NCBI GenBank assembly: GCA_907163375.1
Contig: CAJQUW010005236.1
Span: 1-64,000 of the forward strand
DNA: 64,000 bases
Direction of reading: 5' to 3'
Source of the DNA: Prostheceraeus crozeri
Taxonomy: Eukaryota; Platyhelminthes; Polycladida; Euryleptidae
A model generated the notes under the pieces. It searched no databases and was not told the origin of the DNA. It saw only the letters and a list, made by a program, of their open reading frames with translations. The position numbers were made by a program, and so were the translations under genes. This document shows, piece by piece, positions 1-12,089 of the stretch (the first letter of the stretch is position 1; each line of letters starts with the position of its first letter).

Positions 1-476
1 GAATTATTATTACAGAGTTAAATCGCAAAGCATTCTCAAACTGTATTGTTATTCCTGTTTGTGCGTTCGTGCTAGTCAAGTTCAGAACAAAAATTGTGAG
101 TAATGCATGTGTATACTATAGTGACAAAAATTGAGTAGTACATGACAGACAACTGAAAACAATGCTTGATTGAAGAATGAAGATCTATGCATTCCTATTT
201 CCTGGAGCAATTAAGACTATTGTTGTTGACAACGTGATACAAGTATGAAGCTAACATTTTAGGAGGAGAAGTCATTTAATTTGATAAACATTAGTCTTTC
301 GAAATTTTGGTTTTTAATTCGACAACGATCTGATCTAAAAGCTTTACCGGAGATGCTGAATATTCTTTCCACAGGAGCAAACGAGGCAGGTGAGGTTAGA
401 TACTGCAATGCTTAACTAGCCAGAGTGGGATTTTTGCAACCTTGAGAATCCCAAAAGCACAGAGAGTCAGCGCTCT
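1..476. other. No gene recognised
   Basis: AT-rich sequence with no ORF of note, no recognisable splice-flanked exon and no repeat that I can match elsewhere in the window. Confidence 0.4.
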
Positions 477-669
477 CAGGCAAATACATTGGTGTATTTG
501 TCATATAGGCCTACTCGAAAGATCTGAAAATGTCAAAAAGTACTTAAGTACTTAAAATTCCAAGCACATTTATAAAAGTACTTGACCCAGTACATGTAAA
601 GGATTACAAATCAAGTACAGGTACAAAGTGCCATGAAAGTGTACTTAAGTACACTCGACCCCAAGCCTG
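477..669 (-). repeat. hAT-type transposon end fragment
   Basis: The segment carries repeated AGTACTTAAGTACTT-like motifs (539-553 and about 640-652). It ends in CTCGACCCCAAGCCTG, whose reverse complement begins CAGG, a typical hAT terminus. Subterminal arrays of GTACTT are common next to hAT ends. No matching opposite terminus or target duplication was found, so this is a solo end or a decayed MITE. It directly precedes a SINE. Confidence 0.4.
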
Positions 670-711
670 GTTGCTGGCATTCTGTCTGTACTCGCATTCC
701 TTTGGTAGCGT

Positions 712-830
712 CAGCGTGGCTTAGTGAAGAAGGTGCGTGCTCGGCTCCACCGTGACCTCGGTTCGATTCCTGGATCGGACGAGTGCGCTCGGAGAATCAA
801 GGGTGTTGCTGTCTTTTAATTGACTTAATT
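712..830 (+). repeat. tRNA-derived SINE
   Basis: An A-box-like TGGCTTAGTGAA (about 718-729) is followed about 35 nt later by a consensus B box GGTTCGATTCC (760-770), the internal RNA polymerase III promoter of a tRNA head. The acceptor stem does not close and the sequence runs on into an unrelated body, so it is a SINE head rather than a working tRNA gene. The body length is uncertain. Confidence 0.5.
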
Positions 831-1791
831 GTCAACATGAAATGATGTGAAATAGCATGATTGCATTAATATGAATTCATGATAGTTTTATCAGCGGCCG
901 TCGATGTCAGTTTTGGAGAGTCGGGTCTGGAGCCGGTTCAGGCATTCCTGATTTATGATCTTGTGCAACTGCATCTTCGGTTTCATGCACTTTGATAATA
1001 ATCTTGTTTCAATTACTTATAGTGCATTGGTGCGTGATTTGATAAAATTTTTCACAATTTCTCGCAAAGCGGAGTAAATCATGGCTTGCGTAATTTTATG
1101 TGTGATTGTTGCATCTCCAAATATTTCGCAGTTACCTTTGCGTCGACAGGTACGATTTGATTCAGACACTTTCCAATTCTTATCAAACTGCATCTGTCGA
1201 TCTAGAGTTAACTGCGAAATCCACTTCGAAGTATAAGACGTTATAGAATTTCTCACTCTATTTCAGGAGACTTACTACAACGTTACATCTAACTATCATT
1301 TCAAAATAAGGACTCTTAACCCACTTAAGCTGAGCAGAGTCAAATCGAAAGAAACATAATTTTGATTGCCATGCTTGTTTATCCAGTTGGTAGAATCGCT
1401 TAGTTGCTAAAAGGCCGCACGTCGGTGCGCTTGTGCATCGGGCGAGAGCTGCCGGTTTGTAAAGCCTCCCCTCCCACTTGTAAGAATGGTTTCATGCCTT
1501 GAGTGTGACAGGGTGATGTAAGGAGGAGGAAGCTTAAAGAAAGCGAATATAACGAATTGTTGGGTACGGGATGTGATGGCAAATATGGTATGGTACTACC
1601 AAAAGGACTAATTAATTGTCTTTTGGTAGTATAATTGGTTTTGGATTATTGTCAGGATTTTTCATCAAGGGAAATTTCAGTTGCTAGAATTACATGCACA
1701 TTAATCAAAGTATGTCAGAGAGAGCACCAGGAATTGCTTTTTTGCTGAATTCGTGTGCAAAATATTATTGAATATGATTGCATCAAATGAT
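831..1791. other. Non-coding stretch with a short hairpin
   Basis: No supported gene. It contains a small inverted repeat at 1594-1631: TACTACCAAAAGGAC pairs with GTCTTTTGGTAGTA across a 9-nt AT loop with one bulge. It could be a decayed MITE core or a chance hairpin. The ORFs here show no family resemblance. Confidence 0.35.
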
Positions 1792-2150
1792 TCAACTTAG
1801 CAAAGTGCGTCAAGGTAACAAAACTAAAAAAACAAGCTAACGACAAGTCAATTTTCTAAAAGGTGCAAAATATGATTTAAAAGAACAATATTATATCCTA
1901 AAATGTCAAAAAGATTTAAAAATTCTTACTAGAAGGACAAACAACGGTTCTCCTCTCCTCATGTGAAATGAAATATCGAGTAAGTCGTTCTGTTCAAATT
2001 ATGTTTATCACTTATATATTGAAAAGATTTTATTTAGCAGTCTGCCCATTCAGATGATAGGAGGACAGGTCTGCTTCCAATCAAAATATTGGATCTAGCT
2101 AACACAGCGGGATTATGCTATCTAAAATCTACCAGGTGTGTAAGAGAATT
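1792..2150 (-). repeat. Exon-like repeat, copy A (inverted copy of 24555-24915)
   Basis: The reverse complement aligns by eye over about 350 bp with 24555-24915, at roughly 85% identity with small indels. The shared block includes a peptide reading RPVLLSSEWADC followed, in copy B, by an open frame. The shared end of the open part is a 5' splice-site-like CTA|GTAAG (1925-1933 on this strand). Copy A has an in-frame TAA just after EWADC and a one-base deletion downstream, so it is not coding. Copy B sits inside a DNA transposon, but copy A has no such flanks. Confidence 0.6.
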
Positions 2151-2424
2151 TATATTAGTTAAAAAAAACGTGAAATAAGATTCTACAAAATATGCATACA
2201 AATTATTTGACTATTTTTAATGAGGTCATCAACAGGAACTTGGTCAGGACGATCGCGTTTCGACCGCTAAATCCTGGACGCTCAAACCTGAGATTGGGAA
2301 TGTAACATATAAATAATTTCTAATGTGGGAAGCCGTGTCGTCATTGGTCTCACTGGCACGTAAAAGTCGGCATGAAATTATTACTGATGCCTGTTAACTG
2401 CAGGTGATTATATAGCTTATTTGG

Positions 2425-2620
2425 GAAATGATGGTGCTTCTGTGCGGAACGGCAGAAGGCCAAGGGTTCGAATCCTTTCATCTAGGGAAATAACTCCACT
2501 GTCATTAGAGGTTACTAACCTGGTAAGTTGCGTGTGTGTCTGTGTGAACGTTGCCTTGCTATTATGGGTTCGTGCCTTGCATGGGCAAGGGATGAGAAGA
2601 AACAGGTAGATTATATATCA
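2425..2620 (+). repeat. Possible tRNA-derived SINE head
   Basis: A good B box, GGGTTCGAATCC (about 2463-2474), lies downstream of a weak A-box-like GATGGTGCTTCTGTG. A short GT-rich tract follows (about 2530-2546). There is no closed cloverleaf. The assignment rests on the B box and spacing only, and no second copy was identified here. Confidence 0.35.
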
Positions 2621-4789
2621 TGCATTCATGGAAAACTCATGAATTTCTGAGGCACATGACAGTACCGCGAATTTTGATCTGTACTCGATTTTGCAATTGA
2701 CTTAAAACGTTGATTCTTTTGATAACACTAAGAATTTCGTTGAGTGAACTGAGTTTTCCTGAAGAATTAAAATTGGTTCCATTTTTAGCGTTTCATAGCG
2801 CTGTCAAAGTACGTCTGTCTCCCTGAATTGAGTTGAATTGCTGTTAGAAATGAATCTGAAGTGTAATGGGATATAAAATCGAATGGTCTGAATAATCTAA
2901 GCTTCCAACTTGAAATCAATAAAATTTGAAATCATTCATTTTGATGTCTTTGATAAAGATCTCAGTCACAATCTTAGCATTCGCATTCTACTTAAGATAG
3001 AGAGAAGATCGAAATTCTAGACTGATTTCAGTGAGCATGATTGTTTCAAGTTTCGGGATAATATTTCAATCACTGTTATTCCCGCTGAAAGTACATTGAT
3101 AAGTTTTATGCTCAGGAGTTCTTCACGAAAATAAATAGAAATTAAAGAATTTAATCCACCATTTGTTCGATTGAACATTTGACTTTAATTGAGTGATTTG
3201 CAGACTTTCGTGTTGTTAATTGTCTGTTGTGAGAATACGAAGAACGAACAGTAGATGCACTTAAATAACTGCCTTTAATGTCTTCCAATTAGGAGTGTAT
3301 TTTCTACCATTGGGACTACTAGACAAGACTCGCTTTTTTGCGATCGAATCTTCGTCTCAGTTTCAGTCGCAATGGTCGGAACCGCTGGCGAGCAAGATAG
3401 TCTCATGCAAAACTGATACAGTATCAAGAGAAATTCTGCTTACAAAACAATGCTTAAACAAAATGGAGGTGTGGAGAGATAAGGAAAAATGAAGGTGTGA
3501 GTGTGTGTGTATTTTACTATTTTCAGATGCCTATTGAGAGATTTTTCCGTTATCGCATTTATATTGAAACAGTTTTTGGAGAGGTGTTGAGAGTTTCCGA
3601 TGAAAGTTAGCCAATTTTGTCAATGAGGTTATGTACATGTATATGTATGTATTTTATCTGATGATGTACCGCAGTTACAGTAACGAAAATTTGTAAAAAA
3701 AATTGTCTTGATGAACTACTTTTGACGAAATATAGATATAAATGTAGATACCGGCGTATTCCCTTCCGCGCTTAATGCTAAGTCTAATTCAACTTTCAAG
3801 AAGTTGGCATTCTCAACGGAAAATATAAGCTTTAGCAGTTTTCACTGAACTTTCGCGCTTTCTCGCTGAAATTAAACGCCCTTCAACTGTGTGCATCAGT
3901 ATAGCTTCTGCAGATTTCTTTGTCATTTTCAATAGATAGAATAGAAGAAATCCGAGTGTAGTCGTCGTTATTTGAGTTGCTCGTCATTTTTAAGGGAGAC
4001 GGTTAGTTACGGTGGAAATGACAAAGAATGCCGAATTCTAATCTCATGATATCAAAGTGCTTGCGATCCCAAAAAACGATAAGAAACGGAAGTGTGCAAT
4101 CCTATTTTCTCCGGATCAGATTAGAAGTACAGAGACAGCGCGAATTGAAGCCTCGCTTGGAGGTAAAATTCGTGACCTGATTTCTAATGACAAAGGCGAA
4201 TTCTCTTTCGTTAATTGTCTGTAAAGTTGGGAGTTTTCGACCTTGTTTGAGCAAGTAATCGTGTCTCGGACGAACTTGCTCGACCGTAGAGCAATCGAGG
4301 CAATGATTGAGATGTTTGGCTAAGAACGAAGAATGACTTGGCTTGATGAGGGAGGAATCTAATTATCCGAACTGTATGGAACTATTCTGATTGCCACGAT
4401 TAAGATTCCTCGTTTCAATGGAGTGCTTGATTGAAGGCGTGAATATACAGTGGATAGGCTGGTGTTCCTTTCTAGGCAGCTGTGGACAGTATACTTACAG
4501 ATTTCCAAAAGGACAACCTCGCTCTCAGCTCTTTATCTTTGACAACGATAGTTTGCGTCCATATCGGCATAACGGTGAACTTAAATTCGACTCTCACGAA
4601 GAATTTCTCCAGACAAAAACTGTTTGGATCGTGCTTTTTTCTAGAAAATTCAAATTTTTGACTTAAGTAGTATTATTTGGCAGTATCAGGTCAGCCACTT
4701 TTCCTATTTATTCCGTAATGCCAGTTGTTGCTTTAATATAAATTGGCCGAGAAAGTTGATCATAAAGTAGTGGGTGCTTTAATCCATTT
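2621..4789. other. No gene recognised
   Basis: AT-rich non-coding sequence with a short GT microsatellite near 3496-3512. The small ORFs at 3295-3492 (+) and 4391-4666 (+) resemble no family I know and have no exon signals, so they are not called. Confidence 0.4.
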
Positions 4790-5148
4790 GGCGCCATCGT
4801 AGCGTTTTCGTTACAGCACTTTTCGGAATCTGCTGTCTTCTCCAGCTGGCGACATATGATGCAATATTTTGATTGCCATATATGATTTATCACATATTTT
4901 CAGGCAAACTATCGCCAATTCAGAAATTAGCACTTTTTGGTGCTTATATTTGATCAAGAAATTAGACAAAAACTGGGCATAAAATCTGCTTCTATACTGG
5001 AAGACACAGTGGATGAGCGTCCACATGTCATTTACTATCCATGTGATTCATAAAATGACGAAAATAGCAATCAATACTTCATCAGATATTCATTCATGAC
5101 ATGGCATGGAAATTTTTTGAAACCGTAGCGTTTTAGTTACACTGGCGT
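4790..5148. mobile_element. MITE-like element with GTAGCG...CGTTAC termini
   Basis: The left end reads GGCGCCATCGTAGCG then TTTTCGTTAC (4790-4814). The right end, reverse complemented, reads ACGCCAGTGTAACTAAAACG then CTACGG (5148-5124). Both ends carry the same 16-bp dyad (GTAGCG-N4-CGTTAC or a variant) about 8 bp inside the terminus. The interior (about 310 bp) has no coding potential, which fits a short non-autonomous DNA transposon. No target duplication is visible and the superfamily is unknown. A third, solo terminus occurs at 6112-6170. Confidence 0.45.
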
Positions 5149-6111
5149 AATATGATATACAAAATGTCAAATGCAACAAGAATGTAAATGAAGTAAACGG
5201 TGGTGACTACTGTCAATTTTCTTTAAAACTGGTATTTGTTGAATACTGGAAACGAACAATTACATTGGAATATTGTACTTTTAGTGTCTTCTAAGTGTGT
5301 GTAATGCTTGTTGCTATTTTTAGCCTATGGCATTCCGGTCACGAAACCAACCAAAGTCCATGTCATAGCACGTTCCTCAACATTGAACTTGTCGGCTCAT
5401 GTACGAACGAACGTCAAAGAGAAATCAAATATCAAGCATTTCCACTTATAGTTTAATCATAAACATTGCAGGGTGCCAGTTCGCCTGAGCATCGAATACA
5501 AAGATGTCCTCTGACTCGAAAAGCTTCAATGCAAAACTTCATTGGCCGTAGACGGTGCGTCTCGCCCTACTAGGGCACGCCAGCGGCTCGAAATGGCCCA
5601 AACTGGTTTAAAATATCTTTAAAGGCTAAACTTGATTACATCAACCTATGTAGCTATCTGAAGACAATACCCAAACTGTTGCTTACTATGGACTGAAATA
5701 TGCAATAGGCCTAATGCCGACGGTGACGGCATATGAGGCAAGAATCCTTATGAGATACTTGATACGTATACTGATGGTCTTATCTATCTCTTAGTGGCAG
5801 AAACCAGAAAGAATCACCGAGGCGTCTCCAACTCTAACTTGACTTTGGAGTCGACGCAGTAAGAGAATCAATGTCTCGACAGGAATTTCGAAATATAAAA
5901 ACTTATTTTCATTTCAACGATAACGATTTCAGAGCAAGCAGCAACGACAAGTTGTATAAAGCAGGCCTTTGATTGAAGTTTCTAATTCATAGCTTTCGAC
6001 TAGTACTTCTGAAATGTGATGGAGAGCTTTTATGATGACACATTACTTCGGCAAGAATTGTTGGAGCAATTCATAAGCTACATTTGAAAAAAACATGCTT
6101 TTGTATATTTT
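5149..6111. other. No gene recognised
   Basis: No supported coding sequence. It contains a TAGGCCTA octamer at 5706-5713. Confidence 0.35.
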
Positions 6112-6170
6112 GACATCATATGACGCCATTGTAGCGAAATCGTTACGGCTCCAATTTCGAAAAAATGGTT
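6112..6170 (+). repeat. Solo terminus related to the 4790-5148 element
   Basis: It reads CATATGACGCCATTGTAGCG then AAATCGTTACGGC. This matches the termini of the element at 4790-5148 in both the ACGCCA outer edge and the inner 16-bp dyad (6131-6146). No facing partner was found downstream, so it is a truncated copy. Confidence 0.4.
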
Positions 6171-6441
6171 TTTTGTAGTGCACTGGTCATCAGGTATTAT
6201 TCTTAATTATAGTATTCTGAAATATTTACCACCATTTTTATAGAAAATTTGCTGATATTTATATAGGCGGCCTTAAATGGGTTTTAATGTAGACTAAACA
6301 GATTAATCTGATGTGTGTTGCGATATACTTGATGTTAAATATAATAAGCCTTACTGTAATTTAGAGGTTTTAATAAAAACTATTTAATTTCAGTTATCAC
6401 GCAGGACCTACATTACGTGAAACAAATAATTTTCAGTTTTT

Positions 6442-6720
6442 TATGTTATTTATCGTTCATACATTGGGCAAACAGGGAATAGTTTTCAAACTCGCCTTAA
6501 ACAGCATCAAGCAGCAGTGCGACTTATTCAGCCAAACAAGTCTGCTTTGGCTGAACATGCCATCGAAGAAGGCCATTCTGTCGACTGGAGCTCGGCAAAG
6601 ATAATATGCCATGAAAAGAACTATCATGAACGTCTATTTTTGGAGGCATGGCATGCGAAGAGAAATTTGTGTCTCAACCGATGTGACCTCCCTATTTCGC
6701 CTTTATATGATGAATTGTAA
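6442..6720 (+). pseudogene. Penelope-like element, GIY-YIG endonuclease C-terminus (5'-truncated)
   Basis: The open frame reads YVIYRSYIGQTG near its start, then a helix with FQTRLKQH, then SALAEHAIEEGHSVDW, and later a FLEAWHAKRN motif, ending at a TAA at 6718-6720. This order (YIGQTG, RLKQH, ALAEHA..GHS.DW, FLEAWHIKRN) is characteristic of the GIY-YIG endonuclease domain at the C-terminus of Penelope-like retroelement proteins, which nicks target DNA during integration. The upstream reverse-transcriptase domain is missing: 5.2-6.4 kb holds no RT motifs. The first half of the GIY motif is also degenerate. The frame itself is uninterrupted for about 92 codons, so the copy is not very old, but it cannot encode a complete protein. 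A hammerhead-like motif follows about 330 bp downstream, as expected for this element class. Confidence 0.8.
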
Positions 6721-7138
6721 TTGTCATTCCTTCTCTTTTTTCTTTTTTCTTTTACGTGTTTATACCATGTATTGCCTACAGTATAATTATTAATTATTGT
6801 TACTGTACCAATTAGGTTTTTTTTCCTATTCACTGAATACTCTGCCGCGGAGACGTGAAATACCAGGTTGGTGTCTGGCGCGAGTTATCTCACTGTCAGT
6901 ATTAGTACTGGTAGTTCGCGATTTCTATGTAGTGTGAAATAGGTCTGTGATCTTCATCATCCGCTTTGCTGTGTTGTGTGTCATTTTTCATGACTAGAAT
7001 TCTGTTCACTGTGGTCGCGATTGTCGGTATGTCACTTTATGCATGAAGGCCCTGACGATGGACAGCGGTGCTGTCTGAAATATCGGTCAAATTTATTTAT
7101 TTATGAATTTTTACAATAAAGTCATCGTCGAAAAACTC
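6721..7138 (+). mobile_element. 3' region of the Penelope-like remnant
   Basis: Non-coding sequence after the GIY-YIG stop codon. It starts with a pyrimidine-rich stretch, includes the hammerhead-like motif at 7052-7088 and has an AATAAA at about 7117-7122. I infer that it belongs to the same Penelope-like insertion because the ribozyme-like motif is typical of such elements. The right boundary is uncertain. Confidence 0.45.
7052..7088 (+). ncRNA. Hammerhead-ribozyme-like core (Penelope-associated)
   Basis: The order is CTGACGA (7052-7058, fits the CUGANGA core), a strong hairpin with GACAGC pairing GCTGTC around a GGT loop (7061-7075, stem II position), GAAA (7077-7080), five nucleotides, then GTC (7086-7088, fits the NUH cleavage triplet). 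Hammerhead motifs with very short stem III are known in Penelope-like elements. Flanks around 7045 and 7090 do not pair well, so stem I is not convincing. Activity is doubtful and this may be a fossil. Confidence 0.45.
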
Positions 7139-10100
7139 CTCTTCTCATAATGTACACGGAATATGCCAAAGTTCGATATTACTTTTTACTATACATTTTA
7201 AATGTGTATTTAGTATTAACTTTCTCATGCTCGTTCATAAAGATAAAGTGGAGCGTCCAAGTTGTTGGATACAACATTTTGACAACTCAGCTAACAAACT
7301 ACAGAAGAGAATGCATTTTATGATTTCAACCCTGAGGTGACTATAGTATCCCATTATTAAGTAGAGGTTAGACTCATGTAGAAACCTAATTGCTCTAATT
7401 GGAAAGATTTTGCTTTTATATCTGATTCTATCCTTGAAACATGAGAAATCACTAGACATTCTTGAGGATAGCTAGTGGACACAAATATGCAGCGATAAAA
7501 TGAAATGAGCATTAAGTATCGATGTATGTTACTTTCTACGTTTTTTAACAATCATCTTCACATTTTTATCTCGTACCCTACAGACCTTGTTCTTGTGATA
7601 CATTTAATAAATAGCTGAAATGAACAGCTTCTTCGAAGGTGTTATGAAATGTAGCAATGTCTTCGAAAACATTAATGTTTGCTGATAATCGATTTTCTCC
7701 ATGAGAAGTGGGTGGGGACTTGACAAATGTACTAGATTTTGACTATTGAAGTAAGAAGACTGTTCATCCTCTCCTGTTATAATTTTGTTGATCGCAAATG
7801 TTGATGTTTTCTTAAAATTCTTGTGTATATTTCTATTCAATATTGCCAGTCAATTTCTGAGTTTTCATTGAAAATATGCAGATCGCATTTAGGTATGCGG
7901 TATTGATCAATAAATGGAATAAATTTTGTTCTGTTTTGAATGTCTTTAAGAAGCTATTGTTTTTAATTCTGGCTTGTTTTAATGAAAATAGTTTCTAAAA
8001 TTGTGAGTCTTGAATGTCATTAGAAAATATTTTAGTTGTTCAGTGTAGTCATTGTTGCCTGGGTATTCTTGTTTCCGTATGATATAAGCAAGTCATGTAT
8101 CATATGAACTATATTAGGAGTAGTGTGTAACATTTTTTCATGAATAATAATTCCGCTTTACTATGGTCAAGAATTCGGCTAAGTTAAAAGTGTGCAAATT
8201 TATTGATAAGATGAAGGCAACCAAGCAGAAAATGACAATTGGACTACAATTTCATGTGTACAATCATGTCCAGTTGGCCAGTGCGCAGTTCTGCAGTTAG
8301 AATTTCGAAATTTCTACAAAAACTGAAGGATATTAGGAGCTGATGATGCAAGAATTCGTGTGGGTATATTGAATATGTTGAAAAGGAGTCCTTCACTTAC
8401 AGTATGCGCTATCACTTGAGTATTTGCGCTCGTCATATCCTTAACTGTAGAAGATGATGTTATGAGCTCTCATACCAATTCGATAATTTTTTATTAAAAC
8501 TGCAAATAGATGCATATTCCATGGCAGAGCGAATGATGGCAATATATGTTGCATGAAACTCATGTGATGATGGAAAACATGTAAATTACATGTGACAGCA
8601 AGACTCCTTTCTGTCATTGAGGGGCGTATTTTGAAACGGCAAAGACCGCTTTTTCAAACCATTGGAACCTCCGTCTGTCATAAAAGGAATCATCTCAAAA
8701 GTTTTCCATAGGACGCCTCATCCACGGTCGCATGCTTGGTTGAATAAAATTTGAGATGAACATCACAAATCAAAGTTAACCAACTCGAAATGAACTTCGT
8801 GTGGTGTAATTTGATATTAACTCCTTGACCCATGGACAAGTGCTGCTTGCCCAACACATTTGAACTAATTCTAGCTGTACGAGTAGACTTCCTATGGTAC
8901 TAAATGATGATGGAATGATATAAAGCGATATTAGACAATGAAAGGTTCCATTTCAAAAAGGCATATTTCATGCATTTACCCAAACAGCTCGGCATTGAAT
9001 CCTTAGCATGACTTTATCTAAGTGGCAAAAAGTTCGCTGAACAAAATTTCTATGACCTTTTGTTTGCAGGCTATGGAAGATTGACCGATCCGATAGTTCG
9101 ATAGGATTTCTGTACTCTACTGCTGTTCACCACTGCAGTCGCAACGTAGCATAAGGGGAAACTAAATACTCTCATAAGATTTGACATTTGAACTCTAACG
9201 TCCTGTAGACCTATTATTATTTTTCTAAAAATAAGCCATGTTTCTGTATGCTAGCATTTAATATAGATTGTATACATAATCAGAAGAGCAAAATTAGATG
9301 AGCACGAACTTTTAGAAAAGTAAATATAGCGGTCTAAGAGTTCAAGTAATCCTGTAGGGCAGGGTTCCCAAAGTGTGAGGGGCGCGACGCAATGGCTTCT
9401 GCCCAGACTGCTTATCGTCTCACATACATGTATCTGGAAAACCAATTCCGCAGCCGCGTCAATGTTTCTTCAGATTTTCGGTTGCAATTTTCTTCTAAGA
9501 AGCCTGAGTTTGAAAAGCTGTCCGAACAGGCTCACTTTTCTCATTGAGGCGCAACTTATCTGTGCGAACGTTTTAATAAGTGAAATAAAGTTCCATTCCG
9601 GATGCTGCTTTCTTTTCACTTCACTATGCACACTTGTTAGATACACCGTCGGAGATGATACCTTGTCGTAAATGTAGGAATAGTTCTGAGAATGTGGTAA
9701 ATTATGATTATTACCGAAAACTGAACATCGGAATTTACGTCGTGTGGCGTCGACAAGTTTGTAGTGAGGCTTGTAGTTTCGGTGGACCTATAGAAACCAC
9801 AAATATCTCTCGATAACTATGGAGTTTACAGTTGTCAAACAAGGTTGAACATTTCATTTTTTCGAAAGAGAATTACAGATTCATTGAGAGAGACCAGAAT
9901 TTAAAATATGTCAAAATGCGAGTGCCAACCATTTCACAGTATGACTTAATGTCTTGCTACTCCAGCCATCATGTTCAGTCATATCTGCATGTTCCTAATC
10001 TGAAATCATAACTGACACGCAACCAGAATATGGAAATATAAATGTCCGCCCAAATTGTATGATGTTATCACAGAATTCTTGTCATGAGGTCATTAGATGG

Positions 10101-12080
10101 ATATGAAATGATTTTTTCCTGTTTTCAATTAGCGGATCGACAGTCATGACCAATTTCGTGATAATAATGCAATAGAGGAATGTGTTCTTGAATATACAGC
10201 TACGTGAGGAAAGTCATTTTCAGTAGAATGGCTGTCAATCGTATAATCAATTGTGCATGGTCATCCGAAGTTTCTTAAAAATTACACTTTTCACATTTAT
10301 GTTTTGCGGTCAATCATTGTAGCTTCAGGTTTGGATATAAGTAAATGCCCTGACCTGCCAGCAAGTCATGATGGTAAAATTTGCGAACTTTGGCCTCATT
10401 ACAAAATCGTCAACGGCATTACGAATGTGTGGTTGTCATTCAAGCAAAGTTCGCCTGTCGTTTTTCATCAGATTTACCTTATTATGTTATGCATGTTCTG
10501 CGTTGGCGCTCTTTTTTGCCTACAATTTTGTGGAGATATCTCCTAAATCTGTTTATTTTAGTTTATTTTAATCCAGTTTGTGCAGCCATTCATGGAATAG
10601 TATTCAGCCACTCAGAAATAAATGCTTAGATATTTGGATTTGGTTAGATCGACTGTCTGTGCGTGAGTTAAGGCAGTTAGCGAAGTTTAATATTTTAATT
10701 ATAGACAGACTCGAACACTTGACCTTCTGTAGATTAAAGTAACAACGGACCATTAATGTTTTGTCATAGAGAAATTTTTCATATCTTGTTTGCCACTTCC
10801 ACATTCGAAAGGGATGAATGAGATTTTTTGCCAAAATCTGTGATTTGTAACTTAATGCATATCGTTCAGCATATATCAAGTAGAATGCTTTAAAGCGTTT
10901 TATAAACAGCTTTAAATAATTACTTTACGAAGTCCAACAAGAAATTCAACAACAGATTCATTAAATATGATTGTGTTGTGCTACCAATTTTGCTGTGATA
11001 AAAAAAGGGAAAAATTTTTGTAAAGTCAGACTTTTAGTTGCGAAAAAAACTTATGCAAACCGGTAGGTCAAAGTGTTAACTTCTTTCAAGATTTGAATTG
11101 AGAATTGAATGTTGCTGAAGATTAATGACATGACATTATTGTAATGCTGAATACTAAAAATCATTTGGAATTGACTAACTGAGCATAATCACCACCGGAA
11201 CAATAGTAAGAAATGTAATCTCCGCTGACTTACCTCGACCTTGTAAATGTCAATGAGGATTTTGCAGTGATGAAGGCTCTGCCAGAAAATGACGCCAAAT
11301 TTTGTACTTTTCATTAATCATTTTTGAATGATATTAGCTTGGGAATCTTGCATTCGTGCATCTCAATGAGACGAGACAGATCAGAAATTCATCTGATATT
11401 CAACGCATCAACATTTATCAGTTTTCAGTCATTTTCACTGTCTCACTTATCGGCACGGCAATGAGACGACTGCTTCTACGGGTTTCCTAAATATATACGT
11501 GTTTCGTGATGCTATTAGTCATTTTCATTGAATTACACACGCTGCAGAAATAGCTCACTACAAGCATCGTGGAGAAGCGACAAAGTGTGCTTGTGATACT
11601 GCTGGACTGTGTTCAATCAGCTTGATTCGGTTTTTTGATTAATCGTGTTTTTACATCAGATTATCAACAGTTGCTTTCATCTCAATTGATGAAGTATTAG
11701 ATATTGACTGGCTATTATCGGCCTGGTTTGGGAAAAGTTGGTCCATAGACAACAGTTGTTTTTGTAAGCCTGTACCCGAATTGACTCAGCATCTTTAGGC
11801 CCCTGCCGGATTGCATCAGAATCTTAGCCCGGATAGTTAAGTGCATCATTTTGTCTATTTTACTGCATGGGCAACCCAGCTGTATGCGCTAGCCACTCTT
11901 CGTGGCCCGTCATTCCCTTATCAGGCCATGGTTATGGTGCCATGGTGCCACAATATGGTCTTCAACAGCAAATTATTTTTCATCTCTAAGGTTTAAATAA
12001 TTCGATTTTGAATTTTAGGAAAGACCATAAGTATTAAACTTATGACCATAAGTATAAATCTTCCATTCATAGATGCATTT
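7139..12080. other. Long non-coding stretch
   Basis: About 5 kb with no exon or element that I can support. Small ORFs such as 7604-7840 (-), 9375-9671 (+), 10253-10546 (+) and 10604-10879 (-) show no recognisable domain and lack mutual support. One hAT-like terminus is listed separately at 9360-9390. Confidence 0.35.
9360..9390 (+). repeat. Possible solo hAT terminus
   Basis: CAGGGTTCCCAAAGTGTGAG followed by GGGCGCGACGC resembles the CAG-initial, G/C-rich termini of Charlie-like hAT elements. No facing terminus or target duplication was found within several kilobases. Confidence 0.25.
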
Positions 12081-12089
12081 TATGACTAA

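Noticed and set aside
712-830. Possible true tRNA gene
   Set aside because: A and B boxes are present but the acceptor stem does not close and there is no T-run terminator right after the tRNA-like part. The same reasoning applies to the tRNA-like heads at 2425, 28376, 30834 and 32769.
9375-9671. 98-codon ORF
   Set aside because: It overlaps a minus-strand ORF and a hAT-like terminus and has no recognisable motif.
11760-11960. Minus-strand tRNA-like SINE (GTGGCTAGCG ... GGTTGCCCATG)
   Set aside because: The B box deviates too much from GGTTCRANYCC and no second copy was seen.
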